Below the pieces are notes generated by a model. The model was not told where the DNA came from. It saw nothing but the letters and a program-made list of their open reading frames with translations, and made no database searches. Positions 11,213 through 24,333 of a stretch of 64,000 bases of DNA are shown here, in pieces. Source of the DNA: Coleophoma eucalyptorum (taxonomy: Eukaryota; Ascomycota; Leotiomycetes; Helotiales; Dermateaceae); the NCBI GenBank assembly GCA_026120035.1, contig JALRME010000040.1, forward strand, positions 248,001 to 312,000. The letters are read 5' to 3'. A program made the translations under genes and the position numbers. Positions within the stretch are counted from its first letter, which is position 1; each line of letters starts with the position of its first letter.

Positions 11213-12416
11213 GATAGAAAAGTGAACATGACGAGAAAATTCTTTGAGAACAGACTGAATATGCAACTTTTGGCCCGCCTAAATCTTTAATGTCTCGTTA
11301 GCGAGGCGGTCGCGTGACGTCCCAACGGGGTAACCAATTGCACCTCACCCCTAAGTCTAATACTTTCGTTTGATATAGATATAGACAAAGTATAAGAACA
11401 AGAGACCACTCTTCGCTGAAATTGACGCGATCCAATTCTATAGGTCATGTAGGCGAGTACTGTTATTATATTAAAAGTGCAAGCAGCGGTTGGCGTATTG
11501 TGTTCTTTAATTCCTAAATCGATATAGTTATCCTAGATTGGTTTGTGGTGTAATTGTTAAAACTACAAAGTATTCGTCACGATCCCTATTGTGAAAATGT
11601 AGACAGGTGAGTTAAACCTTCAACCCTAATATAGTAGGAAACACTGAGTTGTTTAGGATCTTTAATGATATAGATCGAATCACCACCTAAATTACCAAGT
11701 CTATGTGGCATTCTCGTGTGGGCTATCAAAATTCAATTCGTCACGTTAAAGTGTTCGACCCCACTCTAGCCCCGCTTTTCAACAATCAGCTTGGCCTGTG
11801 GAGTCTCGGCATACGCCGGTAGTGTATCGGCGGAACGGCGTCGGAGCCGACTTGCCTTGAACGGTTTAGTGTTTCTGGATGCTTGATATGCTTGTGAGGT
11901 TCACCAAGCGCTCCTTACTTGCATGGGCGAAGAAGCATCCACGTTACACGTTACACGGAGGAAAACATCGCATTCCTCAGGTCGTTGAGCGTAATTTGAG
12001 AGAGTCATTCGCGGTCAAATCAAACCAGGTTACTAATGCTGCACTTCAAGCTTCAACGTAGCCCTCGTTCACACCTGATGATGTTGTGGTCATGTTATCT
12101 TCCACCAACTGTTAAGGTTAGGTAACTAGCTGTTATGTGCCTCTGATACAGAATCCGGCTTTACTCTCAAGCTAGACTTTAGTTAGAAGGTCACCGCCGA
12201 GCTACTCGAGGTTGGCAGGGTTCATATTAGCTTCAACATGCTGCAACAGAGACTGTGACGGGCTCTGAAGGAGTATATAAGTATTCGATGGCTATCCAAG
12301 TTGGACTTTGATTGTCTTTCTGTTTAGCACAGTCTGCATCACTTTACCTCTACCATAAAAAACTTCATTACACTTTGCCGCAATCATACTCGCCTTTGTT
12401 AGTTGTGTTACTCACT
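11213..12416. other. Intergenic between permease and membrane protein
   Basis: A moderately AT-rich 1.2-kb gap. The open frame 11879-12061 is short and unmatched. A GGGGTAA word lies near 11326. Possible TATA-like words (tatataag) near 12273 would suit the following gene. No gene is seen. Confidence 0.4.
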
Positions 12417-13459
12417 ATGGGTCTCAATCGCTCCATTGATAGACTTACAGCTCCGTTAGTGCAATCATGGCTGTTAAGCTATACCGCCATCCAGTACTAC
12501 TGCGCCGCATGCGGTGCAGCGGCGGGGATTCTGTTCATCGTGGGTTTCATTACGGCTAATTTCATCCCGCCACCTAAACCCACATGGGACGCCGAAACTC
12601 TAGCACAATGTCGTACGTAAACCACTGGTTGAGATTCGTGTCTCTTGCCAGACTCTGTGCCCTTGGGAACCAACTGACAAGTCTATAGAGTTATTGATCC
12701 GGCCAAACCTTCATGTTGAGACAGCGAGCGAAGTCTCAAAGAAGGAATCTCCCTAGATTTTGATCACGGTATGCTAACTTTAGATAGTCTACGTGGATAA
12801 TATTACACGTATTCGCGCGGGTGGTGCAATTTTGATGATATCAGGAGGATTCTATCTACCGTTTTCTGCCGCCATATCCAATCAGATCCGTCGCATCCCA
12901 AACGTTCCGTATTTGATACATCAACTGCAACTAGCGTCTGCCTCTGCTGGCGTCTGGACTTTTATGCTGCCTGGAATAGTTCTTTGCATCGCTTCATTCC
13001 GTCCGGACAGATCCCCAGAGCTAACGCAGGCTCTGAATGACTTTTTCTGGATCGTAGCACTGTAAGTCTTGTAAAAGCTTTCCCGGGGTGCAGGTTTATG
13101 TAGCTGTTTGCGATGACTTAGCTGACAATGACAACGATAGGATGCCTTGGCCCACATTTATGGTTCAAAACTTTGCCTTCGTATACGCCATAATGGTAGA
13201 CGACCGAACTAAGCCACTTTTTCCGAAATGGTTAATTCCATTCAACATCATTATGCCTATCCTCTTCGCTTTCGCCACTGGCGTCCATACTGAAATGACA
13301 GGTCCTCTAGCTTGGAATGGGGCCATCACATTTTACATTGTTGGATTTACCTTTGTCGTGCAGCTAATTGTCGATGCTGTCTTCCTGGCCCTTTCGGCCC
13401 GCGATGAAGGTATCAGCAGCGAGATCAATGGCCAGCACACTAACGAAACAAAAGCTTAG
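12417..13459 (+). CDS. Conserved multi-spanning membrane protein of unknown function
   Basis: Exons 12417-12612, 12788-13061 and 13141-13459 join to 262 aa. The introns (175 and 79 nt) begin GTACGT and GTAAGT. The product has about six to seven hydrophobic segments. It carries a pattern I associate with uncharacterised bacterial and fungal membrane proteins: NITRIRAG, then GGFYLPFSAAISNQIRRI, FRPDRSPELTQALND, a PWP motif, and AWNG near the last segments. No transport or enzyme motif is visible. It follows the NCS1 permease on the same strand after 1.2 kb, so a functional link is only possible. Confidence 0.8.
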
Positions 13460-15048
13460 AGGTATAAGTCAGCTATCCTACTATGGGTAATGCAATAGTC
13501 TTGACTATTCACGAACTTCAGACCCATGGCATATCCTACAGAAATATGCTCACAAGCCGTTGACAGATTACGGGATGGAAGCAAAGGTGAAAACAATCCA
13601 AAGCTATCAGGGCTAGGGAATCAGACGACAAAAGCACGTGAGATACTAGTCTTTATTAAGAATACGGAAGAAATACACAACATCGCTCAAGAGCCGTAGT
13701 CATAACAGAGGATTTTAGTACAGATTTCTTTTCATATAATTGGGCGTCCTCACTATCCTATATAGGTAGCTTGTACTGATTTCATTTTGTGTGGCACAAA
13801 CTCTTATAGTTTGGAGCACTGCAAAAATTTCACTCATTACAGAATAAAACTCGCCCGGCTTCCTAATGCACGTCTTTGGTATATTCTCTATACTGGTATC
13901 AATGAATGACTGCGGCACTTAATATGCACATATTCACAAGACTTTAACTAATGGTGTAACCATAACCCCTACACGTCTTCTACATAATAGCCAAAGGGAA
14001 CCATGGAACCGAGAAACAGCTCACTCTTAGAAGTAATTTATCTCATTTAGATTGGCTTAATACATCTAGGAGGGTATTATATATATCTCACTCTAGTATA
14101 TAGTTTAGCAGGACTTTCAACACCTCTTGAAAGTATTAGTTATTATCTTTCGATCTATATATAACGAGCTGTAACAACGATGTATATATTTCAAACCTAA
14201 GACTAAGCATGTCATATAGACTAACTAGTCTCTAAATGGCTTTGGAAGGAGGAGCTACATCGACACACAACCGAAGGATAACTAGCGGTAGAAGAGGACT
14301 TTAGTAAAGCCAATTTGATATTAAAAAAGTATAGTAACGTCTGCAAGCCTATCGAAGGTATCTATGTAACCCCTACACTAGTGTCTACGTTAATAGCTAT
14401 ATCAACAATCTAAGCCTGTAATTATACTTCCTATGTTAAGGACCCTCTCTACACAGATTGAAGTTAGCTAGGTGATTACAAAAGTCGATGCCGGCTTGGT
14501 AGTTCAATAAGACCAAGCTGGCTAGAGTGATCAAGGTAGCCGAGGGTGGCCAGCCAAACGAAGCTAGCTATGGTAACCATCTCGGCTAGATTGATCAAGG
14601 TAGCCGAGGTGGCCAAGAAAACCAAGCTGGCTAGGTTAACCAGCTCAGCCAGGTTGTATAAGGTAGCTGAGGGTGGCCAGGTCAACCAATTCGGTCAGAT
14701 TGATCAAGGTGGCTAGGAAAGCCAGATTGAGCAACCTAACTAGGTCAATCAATAATGACTTTCCAGCCAGTAAAACAGCCTTTCCTTGTGACCGATTCTT
14801 TTACTGAAGTTCCTAGTATCCATTTAGTTACTATGGCCTTCGTAGGATGTAAGATTTTATGTGCTTTCACAGCTCTGCAATTCTCGGATTTCAATCGATC
14901 ACCTGCCCCAGACCGACCACCAAGTTGTCACATATGTGATAATATCACGAACTCTGTCATCAGAATTGTATGATTTGATGCTATTTCAGAGAGTAGAAGT
15001 TCAACCATAGTTGAACTGCAATACATAACTCACACTCCCTTTTTATTT
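13460..15048. other. AT-rich gene-free stretch with minisatellite
   Basis: About 1.6 kb. Short open frames at 13715-13918 and 14755-14973 have no recognisable content. Low-complexity AT-rich sequence runs from about 13900 to 14450, followed by the tandem repeat listed separately. Confidence 0.5.
14512..14750. repeat. Degenerate minisatellite, about four units of 45-63 bp
   Basis: Four diverged tandem copies are visible. Each contains a core like GATCAAGGTAGCCGAGGTGGCCA followed by a variable AACCAAGCTGGCTAGG-like part. The first two are about 63 bp, the third about 46 bp, and the last is partial. The repeat makes a repetitive minus-strand open frame (14476-14685) of alternating LAELVNLAS-type segments, which I regard as a by-product. 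Confidence 0.75.
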
Positions 15049-17755
15049 TTATCTACTGTGACTTCCTTGCATAGACCCAAAACTCAAGTCTTCTGGCGAT
15101 CTTTGGTAGAATATGGGATCGATATCAGGCCAGAAGATACTAAACAGGTCCATTACATTCGTACCTGAAGTATACGGCGCTATGTTATGTTCGAACCCAA
15201 TATTTGACCACATCGACTCCGCTAATTGTTCGTCCTGCTGAGAAAGGCTCGAGGGATCCTTGTTAACATTAGCACAACTCCTCAAGTGGATCATGAGGGT
15301 ATACTTGCACAATTCTGTAATGTTGGTGTCTTTTGTGGGCTAGTTATAGTCGATGGTAGACCTTGACCAATCTCATCCTGGTGCAACTCGGTCATAGACT
15401 CAGAAGACAACGTAGCTGCATTGGGCCGATTTCTTGTAACTCGATTATCTTGTCGGATGCTGCGGAGATAACTTCGAGCGATGTGACTAAGTTCAGATAT
15501 CAGTGAGGCGGGAAGCGACCCTCGGCTTTTGTATTCAACCCTGCTAAAGTGGCCGGCAGCTATGTCGAGGAGCATAAGATATTGGGGTGTCTCAGGCTGA
15601 AAGGGACTGTGAATGACAGCATCGAAGAGAACGAAAAGGGCTGTGAGTGGAGTGAACACAAGAACCCTAGAGGCGATAAGCTGACATTCCATGGTAGGGG
15701 CGAATAGCCATGGTATCTTACCAAAAGTTGGTGTGTGATTCAACGTCTATGAGCGGAGTCAGTTCCAGAATGTCGCGGGACATTTGAAGTATAGTAGTTG
15801 TCGATATATTTCGTCGAGACCGTGTGGTTAACCCTTCGTCTTTTGGGAGGCGGTGAAGAATAGTAAAAGAAAGGACAAGAAGCGCGTGCGCACGTAGATA
15901 GTACGTGAAAACTGCTAGTTGTCTCTGAACAGGTCCATAAACACTTTCGGGGGTCTTGGTGCCTCCTGGGCGGAACCCACTGTCAGGGAGAGATAACCGC
16001 CATTGTTCAAGCTCTCCTTGAAGCCTTTCTGCGACCTCTAGATGATATTGGCTTGGCTTATTCATGACGCCAACACAGAATAGCGACGACAAAGATTCTG
16101 ATATAATCCTTGCATATCGTAAAAGGGCCAAGAACCAGTCAAAGCCAGAAATGATTGCCTCTGGGACGTGAGGGACAGGGCACGCGATGTCGTCATCGAT
16201 AAATTTCTGGAAAATATGAGTTTTAGAGAAGATACTGACTTTCATGCAGGTTTTATAGAAGTAAGGAAGACGTCAATAGCACACTCACGGAGCTTCGACC
16301 CATATGAAAACTAGATATCTTTTCGATGGCGTATGTCACCCAGAACGCGCGTTGATACATCACCGCAGCTTCTTGAGTGAATGAGTTGTTTGCGAGGTCC
16401 CTTGCCATTGTAGCCGCTTCGGGAATAATCACGCTCTCCAACGACAGACACGAAATCCGCAATGCGTAGACAGCCATAGAAACCACGGCTTGCAGAGACA
16501 ATAATGACCTAGGTTGGCGTAAGATATCCTCGAACTCTGCAAGCGCCACAGAGAATAGCTTCCAGGATTTCCCAGATCCCGGCTCAAAGCCGCCTCCATC
16601 ATCTTGCTGGCAACCAAGGGCGAGCACCGAATGATAAAGGCAGCGCCAGGAGTTGTTGCTGGAGAGGGTGTTGCCCAACCCACTACTGAATGCCCTCTTT
16701 CCAAAGTCTTGGCGGCTGAGGAAGGGGAATATTGGATGAACTCGTTCAAAGAAACCTAAATTATCAGCTCTAGGATACGACGCAATGCATAAGCGTTCGG
16801 CTGCTCACAAAGGATATACATGGATGCCGCATGTTGGTCAACGAGTAGTTCAGAGGGGTCATGGCTTGTCTCTGATCGTTCGTCGGTTCGATTGCGGATA
16901 ACCTCGGACATTTGGCCTAAGAGTTCATTTACTCTATTGTCGCCGATACGACTTGACAATGAAACCAGTCGCGAATCCGAGAAGAACGTTATTGAGAAAG
17001 GCCCTTGGTTAATGGTTAACATCGAGTTGAATACTATATTTAAAAAGCTGAAAATATCTACCTAAAATACCGTTTCCCTGAGACAGCCCGCAATTCATTA
17101 GCTAGTGGATGGCTCGTATAGCTAGTAAGTTTGAGCCCTTACCGCGACAAAAGTTCTGTCCGACGGCCCAAACGTGTTGGGTTTTGAAGCACGGGATAGA
17201 AGGTGATCGATGTATGACTTGTGTGTTTTATGGCCGTCGAATGAAGAAAGTGTTCTGATACCTAGGTTCGGAGAAGGCTGGCCTTCAGGAGCTACGATTG
17301 GCCTTGTTGTTGCTATCATCTCTGCTTCAGCATCTAGATCCTGGATCGAGTTAGGTTGCTCCGATGGTAAGAATTGCTCAGCTACTGTATTACCTATCAG
17401 CGAGACATTTGAGAAGTAGGAGGAGAGGATGTTCTGCAAGTTTCCGGATAGCGTATAAGATGTGTTTGTAGGATTGAGGGGTATCAGGCGTACCATTTTG
17501 CCTCCGAGGAAGCCTTTTCGCGCTGAAGTGACATCGAATATTTCTTTCCTAAGCACCGTCGATTGATTAGATCTTGGCCCTGATGAATTTCTGAAGGGTT
17601 CAAAGGCTCTGTACGAGGCAACTGTGGCATTTATCAAGACTTTCTGTGTCAAATATCATTGATGACATCCTGTCCTACTATGACGAAGTCTACGTACTTG
17701 AACACCGAACTTTACGACTCCGGCATGCGTCGCAAGACTTATTTGTCTCTCTCAT
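15049..17755 (-). pseudogene. Zn(II)2Cys6 transcription factor, reading frame broken at several points
   Basis: Exon 1 (17755-17698) encodes CDACRSRKVRC. A 54-nt intron (17697-17644) leads into KCHSC, giving five of six zinc-cluster cysteines in perfect spacing. A TGA then occurs at 17602-17600 where the sixth Cys is expected, and coding resumes one frame over (GPRSNQSTVLRKE). Introns 17142-17062, 16288-16207 and 15721-15667 splice cleanly. A second break lies at 16758-16756: a stop ends LRRILELI and the conserved FFERVHPIFPFLSR continues in another frame. The junction near 15300 to the last segment (WSNIGFEHN...) also does not close. The middle region (VFYFxLTALFVLF-like, EQWRLSLP) is that of a fungal-specific regulator domain. 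Three independent breaks suggest a pseudogene, though sequence errors or unusual introns are possible. Confidence 0.7.
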
Positions 17756-20330
17756 AGCTTTGAAGAGATGATAGAGTAGTAATAACCTGACGGAAGCACC
17801 GAATGCGCTACTGTATCCCTCGGGACAGAGTTATTATACAGTGATTTTTCTAGTGCTTCGGAGCCGACTATCCTTGTTAGGCCTAGCGTGATACTATGTC
17901 TCAAGTAAACAACGTATCGCTAAAAGAGTACGTACTTGTTACATCTCACCTTTGGAAGTAAGGTCATGTAATGTAAGTAGTGTTTTGGGGACATGAGTAG
18001 TACTACTGTAGTAGTGTTAAGCCTACTACTACTAAGCATACAACGGTCATGTGATATTCGGTCACGGGGTTTGGTCATCTTATAACAACTGGGTATATTG
18101 CAGAAACCAGTATAAGCATAGGCGGAAACCTATGTCTCGTAGGTTTCCTAATAAACCCTCTACCTTAGCGACTTATATACCTCTTATTTACGTAGTCTCT
18201 ATCAGATTCCCGGCCCTTAGCTTTACATTTTTAATAGCGTCACACAAGAAAATGAGCTTTACTGCTTGGTTTTACTTCTACAGTATTTATAGTCGCAAGA
18301 ATAACTCCCGTAAGCTTTAAGTAAGATATTTCAGTATTGATGATTTCTAAAACCTGCCAAGAAGAGGGCTGTATGTATATAACTACATATACTTAGAATA
18401 AAACAGTTCGAAATGAGTTTAATGTAACCAAAATTCCTAATACCAGATATCGAAATATTTTAAAAGCTGGAGAGCTGAGACCCTTGATAGTTACCCTTTA
18501 GAACAACAAAAAAGCCGCTTTTCCAAGTATGAAAGTGCTTTATCAGCCCTTAACACAGAAATTTCCAGAGCAGTTACCGCAACTAGCATAAGTGCAACCC
18601 CCCGATTAACATTAAGATCCTGGGCAACAGCAAGTTTAGCCAAGAAAACAAGCAAAGTCCATTACAAGTCCAGACTACAAATTCTCTATTAGAATATTCC
18701 TTATCAATCATAGCACTAGAATTTTTACTGATGCAGTGCACTGGTACACAATAAATTCGCGGACTAGTTTACTTGATATTTCCATACACAGCTAAATTTG
18801 AATGAAATCAGTTGATCATTTTATAGAACAATTAAGATAAAGACAAAGAACTAAAGATAAGAACAAAATGAAGATGTCACTTCGTATTAGGCACGGACCT
18901 TAGGCGTTTAAGTTAAAGTTTAAAACACGAGGTATAGGGTTAACTTGCACTAACAACTTGGCAAAATGTCTTGGTGTAATCGCTATAACAATTTGAAGAA
19001 GAAGCACGAGGATAATTTCCGGCTGGCCTTTGACTTCGTCCTAAGTGAGCTTAACAGGTCAGTAGCAGCAAAGTGCCCGGCTTGCACTATGATACTGGCT
19101 GGAATTCCACATTCCGAGGACGGATGCACACTTCCTAAGGATATCACTCATATATATATATATATATATTCGGACTGGCCAAGAAATAAGATAGTCTATC
19201 TTTAGAATTATATTTCAGAGATAATCGGACGAAAGTTGTCCTTGGGTTTTATCGCTGCGAAAGGATTGATTTATTGGGTGAGTGTTTCCATATACCGGCC
19301 CAAGGATTTTCAGGCGATTGATTTCTCTACGCCGGTGCGACAAGATGGTTAAATATATGTGTAGGGTTTGAAAATATCGAGTGGGGGCCGATTAAGCCCA
19401 AGTCTTCCCTTTCTGCCTATCCTCTATTACTAATAGGCATGAATTAGTTGAACACTAGACTTGATGTCTGCAAGAACAAACATCTTTTATGTTAATATCG
19501 CTCAAATACTTCTCTCCTCAAGCGAACGCTATACTTATGTGTCTCTATGAACGAGAGAGCAGACGTGAGATTGGTTGAGAATGGCTGATAGTTAGGGCGG
19601 TATATTACATTAAACAACTGCTGGTGGTTATCCCAACTCTGTATCCTAGACAGGAAAACAATCTCACAATTCAAAAACTCAATACCAAAGCTTTCTATCA
19701 CCAGCTTTTATTCCATTCCTTTGATGGCAACGGAGGCAAGTGGTTTTACGGCTGTTGCTCAGAAGAATAAAACAGTTTTGTCACAATCATCATCTCCAAG
19801 GTTTACTTGTAACATTGAAGCAATAAAAAACTACAGATGATTGAGTAGAACACAGCCAAAGCCGATTATCTCGCCCGAACCAATAAAATTTGTGTTGAGA
19901 ACAATTTAAAATTAATTCAAGCATTGCGTAGAGGGTCACTAGTTATTGCTACCCTTATACAGGCGCTTTTTTGGAAGATATAAGGGGTTTGCAGTATATG
20001 AGTACTTTATAGTACTCTAGGTAGATTCTTGCCTTGTTTACAAAAGGATTTTGTAAGGATATAGATCTCCCTCTTATTCTACTAGTATAGCCTTGCTGAT
20101 ATATGTGCCTAGAGCTACAATCTTGCATATAGCAGGTAGTTTACAGCCTCTCTAATCAGCATATTTGCACACTTCAGCCTATACCGCAATTTGAATAGAG
20201 TCCTACATAGACTATATCTTAATTTAACTATATATTAAAAAGTTCCATACTATAGTTCTACAAAGCCACCAGTTAGAAATTGAAATAAAAGACTCTCTAC
20301 AGGCAACCGAGGTTACGACGCTCTATCAAT
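17756..20330. other. Gene-free AT-rich stretch
   Basis: About 2.6 kb between two leftward regulators. It contains the promoter of the damaged regulator, a short inverted TACTACTGTAGTAGTG cluster near 17995-18045, a (TA)n tract at 19150-19170 and several short open frames (18051-18320, 18966-19205, 19492-19701) with no recognised domain. Composition suggests decayed repeats, but no element could be named. Confidence 0.5.
19150..19170. repeat. (TA)n microsatellite
   Basis: A run of about ten TA dinucleotides inside a gene-free stretch. Confidence 0.9.
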
Positions 20331-22916
20331 TCAAAAAGCTCCCCAAGATTCAGGTATATCAAATACGTCTTGTAAGGCTGAATAATCGGGATAAAACTGA
20401 GGATCCAAGTAAGGTAAAATTACGTTATTGCTGGCCAGACCGGATTCCTCCAAGTACGTATTGTGATTTAGATTATTTGTACCTGGGTAAAATAAACTAT
20501 CCAGCTCAAAGCTGTCGTCGAAACCACTTGCCATGCCGCTGGCTGGAGCTTTGTAGCTGTAGTAGGCCGTACGAAGGGTAGGAGTCTCGCTCTTCGAGTT
20601 TTCGAAGTCTTCATGTATAGGAATTGTGCAAACTCTCTTGATTGCCTCTTGACCGATTTCACTACCACAACTTGTGCTTGGAGAAGGCTTCGTGTTGTTA
20701 GATCTTCTCATCGGGGAGTCATGAGTAATTATAGGCACATCTCCGACTACGAAGCTCCACTTTAGTGGCAGAACCCCGACAATTTTCCACTGTATAGCAA
20801 GCTCCTGTATCTGGGCGATTGCCTTTGACGCACTCGACCAGTTCGCTTGTAATACAGAAAGGACTTCCATACATATATGGAGCTTACGGCGTGCAAATCC
20901 CCTCTGAGAGTAGCTTGGAGCTGTACCACTGAGCAAGTGCATTATAGAGGCAGTCAAAATATGGTGGATAATAAATGGCAGTGCAAGTGTTGCTTCAGCA
21001 GCAGACTTGTTTTTGAGGTAAAGCTTGTAGAAAAGCTGGATATGGTGAGTCATGCGAGTAGCAGCCGATGTCATCGTAATTAAAGCAAGTTTAAAGGAGC
21101 TACTGTCTGGTTGTTCTCGGAGATAAGGCCTATGGATGAGGAGAAGAGAATTTTGGTATGACATTTGTAAGAATATTATGGCGGGCGGTGCGGTTATATT
21201 TGAGCTTGAAGTTGAAATCTGGAGCTGTGGCGACATGTGTTGCTTGAATGCTAAGATTGCAGCACGAGCTGAGAGAAGTAACCGATAGCGATAGGCAAAT
21301 TCTAAAGCATCAAATTCAAAAGCATATCTGTTTCATCAATTAGAATTGACCCGCATGGGATAACATTGATCAGACGTACATTTGGTCCATGTATTTGTCA
21401 TGGAGCTGCCAAAGTTTGCATTGATGGCTAAATGCAATCTCTTCAATAGACGCTGTGTCACTTAAAACATAATCAAGCGTAGGTACCTCAACACGGCGCC
21501 AAGGAATTATGGAACTTCTTCCAAGGACTGATGTTGCAATTCTAAGCAGCATTCAGTCAGTCCATGTCGCTTTCTAAGAAGCTATAAAGAGGGTAGGGTA
21601 ACAACGAATTGTACGCCATCAGCTCGTACCGATCTATGAGAAAGAATGCCCAGAAGGTCCTTAATCTTGTTTCTCTTTCGTAGTCTACAAGCGCTTTGGA
21701 GGGGTCGGCAAGTTGTTCAAGGCCGATGACATGTAGACCAAGATTTACTGCAAGACCTCCAGCCATTGCTGGATATTCATGTGTCAGCTTGCTTCAACAC
21801 GAGCGAAAGTATCATCACTTACAGGCATATATCCAGGCCAGGTTGTTGTGTTCTTGGCTTAATTCTCGCCAAGCAAGAATGCTCAATGCCTGCACTACCA
21901 TGACTGACGGCTGCTGGCGGCAAGTTTTTACAGCCATCTCATCAACACAGCTTGCAAAAGCTGTACCAGCTTCTCGTTCTTCTTCATCATTCGAGAACAG
22001 AGCTCCAGCAGCCAACACCGCTCCGTATAAAATATTCAATCCCGCATCTTCAAAAGGATAAATATCTGGGCTCAAGATCGTCGAAGGTGGTATAAATTGG
22101 TGGATAGGATTGAGCTGCACCATGAATAAATTGCAAAGCCTCCTCTTGATCTGCACACTGCAGGAGAATTTACGTTTAGCAGTGCTATGGGGAACATCTT
22201 GTACCTTGGACTGGGGAACAACAGCACCCACAGATGATGGAATACAAAAGTTACCAGATGGTCCGATGAAAGCTGGTTCGCCTACATCGCCAATGTTCAA
22301 TCTCCAGACCAAAGACCCGAGATCTTCAATTGCAGAGACACAAAGATCACTTCCTGGCAATCTCGATTCTTCTAGATGCAGGTCCGAACTTAAATCCGCC
22401 TTATCCGCCTCTGAATGTTGAAAATCATTCTGTTCATCTGTTGAATCGGCTGATACAGGTGGCACAGCTAAGGATGATGGCTCAAAGATGCCTTCGTAAT
22501 CCTCATTTGGAGTTGAGAATGTTTGCGATTCTCTTGTATGTGGCAGATCTGCAATGTACTTCCGAAGTGTAGCAATCTGGTCTTCAAGGGCAGACACATA
22601 TTCGACATCCCATTGCTTACGTCTAAAGAATGTAAGCATAATAATATCTTCCGTTCTTGATCGAGTCTTGTTTACTTGCGAGTCTCAACAAATCCATCAT
22701 ACTGGCAGTCTTTGTGAGAAGCTGCACATGATGTACATTTTGGGCGGAGTCCATCACACTGGGAGGTCAGCATTTAATTTGGGTACCCACAAAAATGACG
22801 GAGAGAAGCTCAACTACTCTAGCAGCAGTGGCTAGATTTACCTTTCGTTTTCGCTTTCGACACTGTTCACAGGCGACTCCTGTGCGCTTCTCATTGCGAA
22901 GAGAATTGGCACTCAT
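20331..22916 (-). CDS. Zn(II)2Cys6 fungal-specific transcription factor (intact)
   Basis: Six exons: 22916-22842, 22758-22676, 22622-21823, 21768-21630, 21541-21380 and 21327-20331. Introns are 52-88 nt and phases close exactly to 751 aa. The N-terminus shows a complete binuclear zinc cluster at C16, C19, C26, C33, C36 and C43, with the basic linker RKRKRK. A linker with a short coiled-coil-like ALEDQIATLRKYI follows. The central fungal regulatory domain carries RLRTFWAFFLIDRIATSVLGRSS (in two parts) and IIPWRRVEVP. It is a nuclear DNA-binding regulator, probably reading CGG half-sites. It lies 1.4 kb beyond the 3' end of the C2H2 regulator, so it could serve either the purine-permease side or the catabolic block. 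No target can be assigned from sequence. Confidence 0.93.
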
Positions 22917-24333
22917 AGTTTATTGGAAACCAATCATATAGAATTGCTGGTGTTTACAGAATTCTCGATGTGAGGGTCGAGATGGGGACGGGGGTTAACG
23001 TGCGAAATACCCCAGGGATAGAGAATTGGTAGGATGTTTAGCGGCGGCATTCTAATTCCGCCCACGATATGCAGGATCACATGACGCTTTGGTAAGAAGG
23101 TCAATAGCTGTTCCGTACCGAACCAAGGAGTTAAAGGGGGAGTAACACGCTCGAGACACTGTGATTATTACTCCTTAACTCTAGTCGATTGAACATATCT
23201 TTACCATCTGATTACGACTATAATACCTGTCTTACGATTCTTTCCTTCGAATCTATATCATAGCGCATCTACATTTGTCTCGCTAAGACGAGTTAGACAT
23301 TGCTATGATTAAAAGGGAAAAGGGGTGACTTTAGTGATCTTTCGGTCTTCGTGAGTCAGATGCAATGCGACTCGTATACACGAACAGAAAATCTATTCCA
23401 GTAGGGTTGGGATCCCCAATGTCTACTAGTCAGTCTTCCTATTCGCCCAGATTGGCCATGCTGGCCTGTGCAAGCGACGAAAGAATTGCTCGTCAAGACA
23501 AACATGCACCGGTCAGGTGATGTCCAATTCCAAGTTCGAGCTCAACTTGGTGGATAGCTATCTGTAGGCTTCGCTGGACCTATAACATCAAACCCACAGT
23601 AAAGGTACCTTACTGGCTACACGCTTAGGTTAGCCTTCTTCAATAAGAATCATCCAAGTGTATTGTAGCGTCTTACCCCCTCTTGAGAGGGGGCTATAAT
23701 TCTTATATACATCAGATATTTCCTCTCCTCATATGACGACGCAAGGGATGTATCTTCCCTTGCGTCGACGAAACCACCCGTACGGAGATTCCACAGCCGA
23801 AGACCTCTGCAGAAGCCCATCAAGGACCTTATAAGTATACCGCACTATCCCAACAGATCAATATAAGGTTATTGTGCTCCCACACAGCTCTATCCTACCT
23901 TTGATTTGCCTGTGTCCTTAGATTATTAATTATTTTATAACGAGCTACCTCCATTTAGGGAGAGAGATTAGAATATTAGGTATTATAGATAGAGTAAAGT
24001 GTAAGTAATAGATAGGCAGGATGTACATAGGTAGGTAGCAGTTCTTATTCAAACTGATCTCTAAAGATCCATAAATCAAGGGGGATGAAGATATATATAT
24101 GATTCCCCCGCCTGGCTCGCTAATACCATAAGACCTCGCTTGGGCCCATGACAATAGTACTAGTATCATAATGAGATACTTACCTCGTGTCTCTAAGCTT
24201 AAACATATTGAACCTTATCATACCCTTGTGTCTCTAGACTGTTTATTCCTCGTGCTGTATTATCAAGATCAAGGTATTCCCCGTAGGCCTGCACAGCCAA
24301 TAGCAAGATGGTGGTCACTAGCCCGTCTCAGTA
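22917..24333. other. Intergenic with inverted LTR copy
   Basis: Promoter of the leftward zinc-cluster regulator (G-rich words GATGGGGACGGGGGTT near 22981 and AATACCCC near 23005), then the LTR-like segment of copy B and an AT-rich remainder. The open frames 23945-24169 and 24171-24368 are not supported as genes. Confidence 0.5.
23521..23925 (-). mobile_element. LTR-like segment of the same retrotransposon plus internal 3' tail, copy B
   Basis: Read on the minus strand, 23855-23521 is the inverted partner of 6164-6490, starting TGTTGGGATA. The 70 bases before it on that strand (23925-23856), including GGGAGCACAATAACCTTATATTGA, are not present beside copy A but recur at 57847-57909. This fits the end of an internal region joined to a 3' LTR. 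No coding capacity remains. Confidence 0.7.

Noticed and set aside
14476..14685. Leucine-rich repetitive protein on the minus strand
   Set aside because: It is simply the translation of the tandem DNA repeat; no promoter, splice extension or known fold.
19150..19170. Possible CRISPR-like or regularly spaced repeat
   Set aside because: It is a plain dinucleotide run; no spaced direct repeats exist in the window.
18966..19205. Cys-containing 79-aa frame, possible zinc protein
   Set aside because: The C-terminal part is a (TA)n translation and the rest lacks a recognisable zinc-binding pattern.
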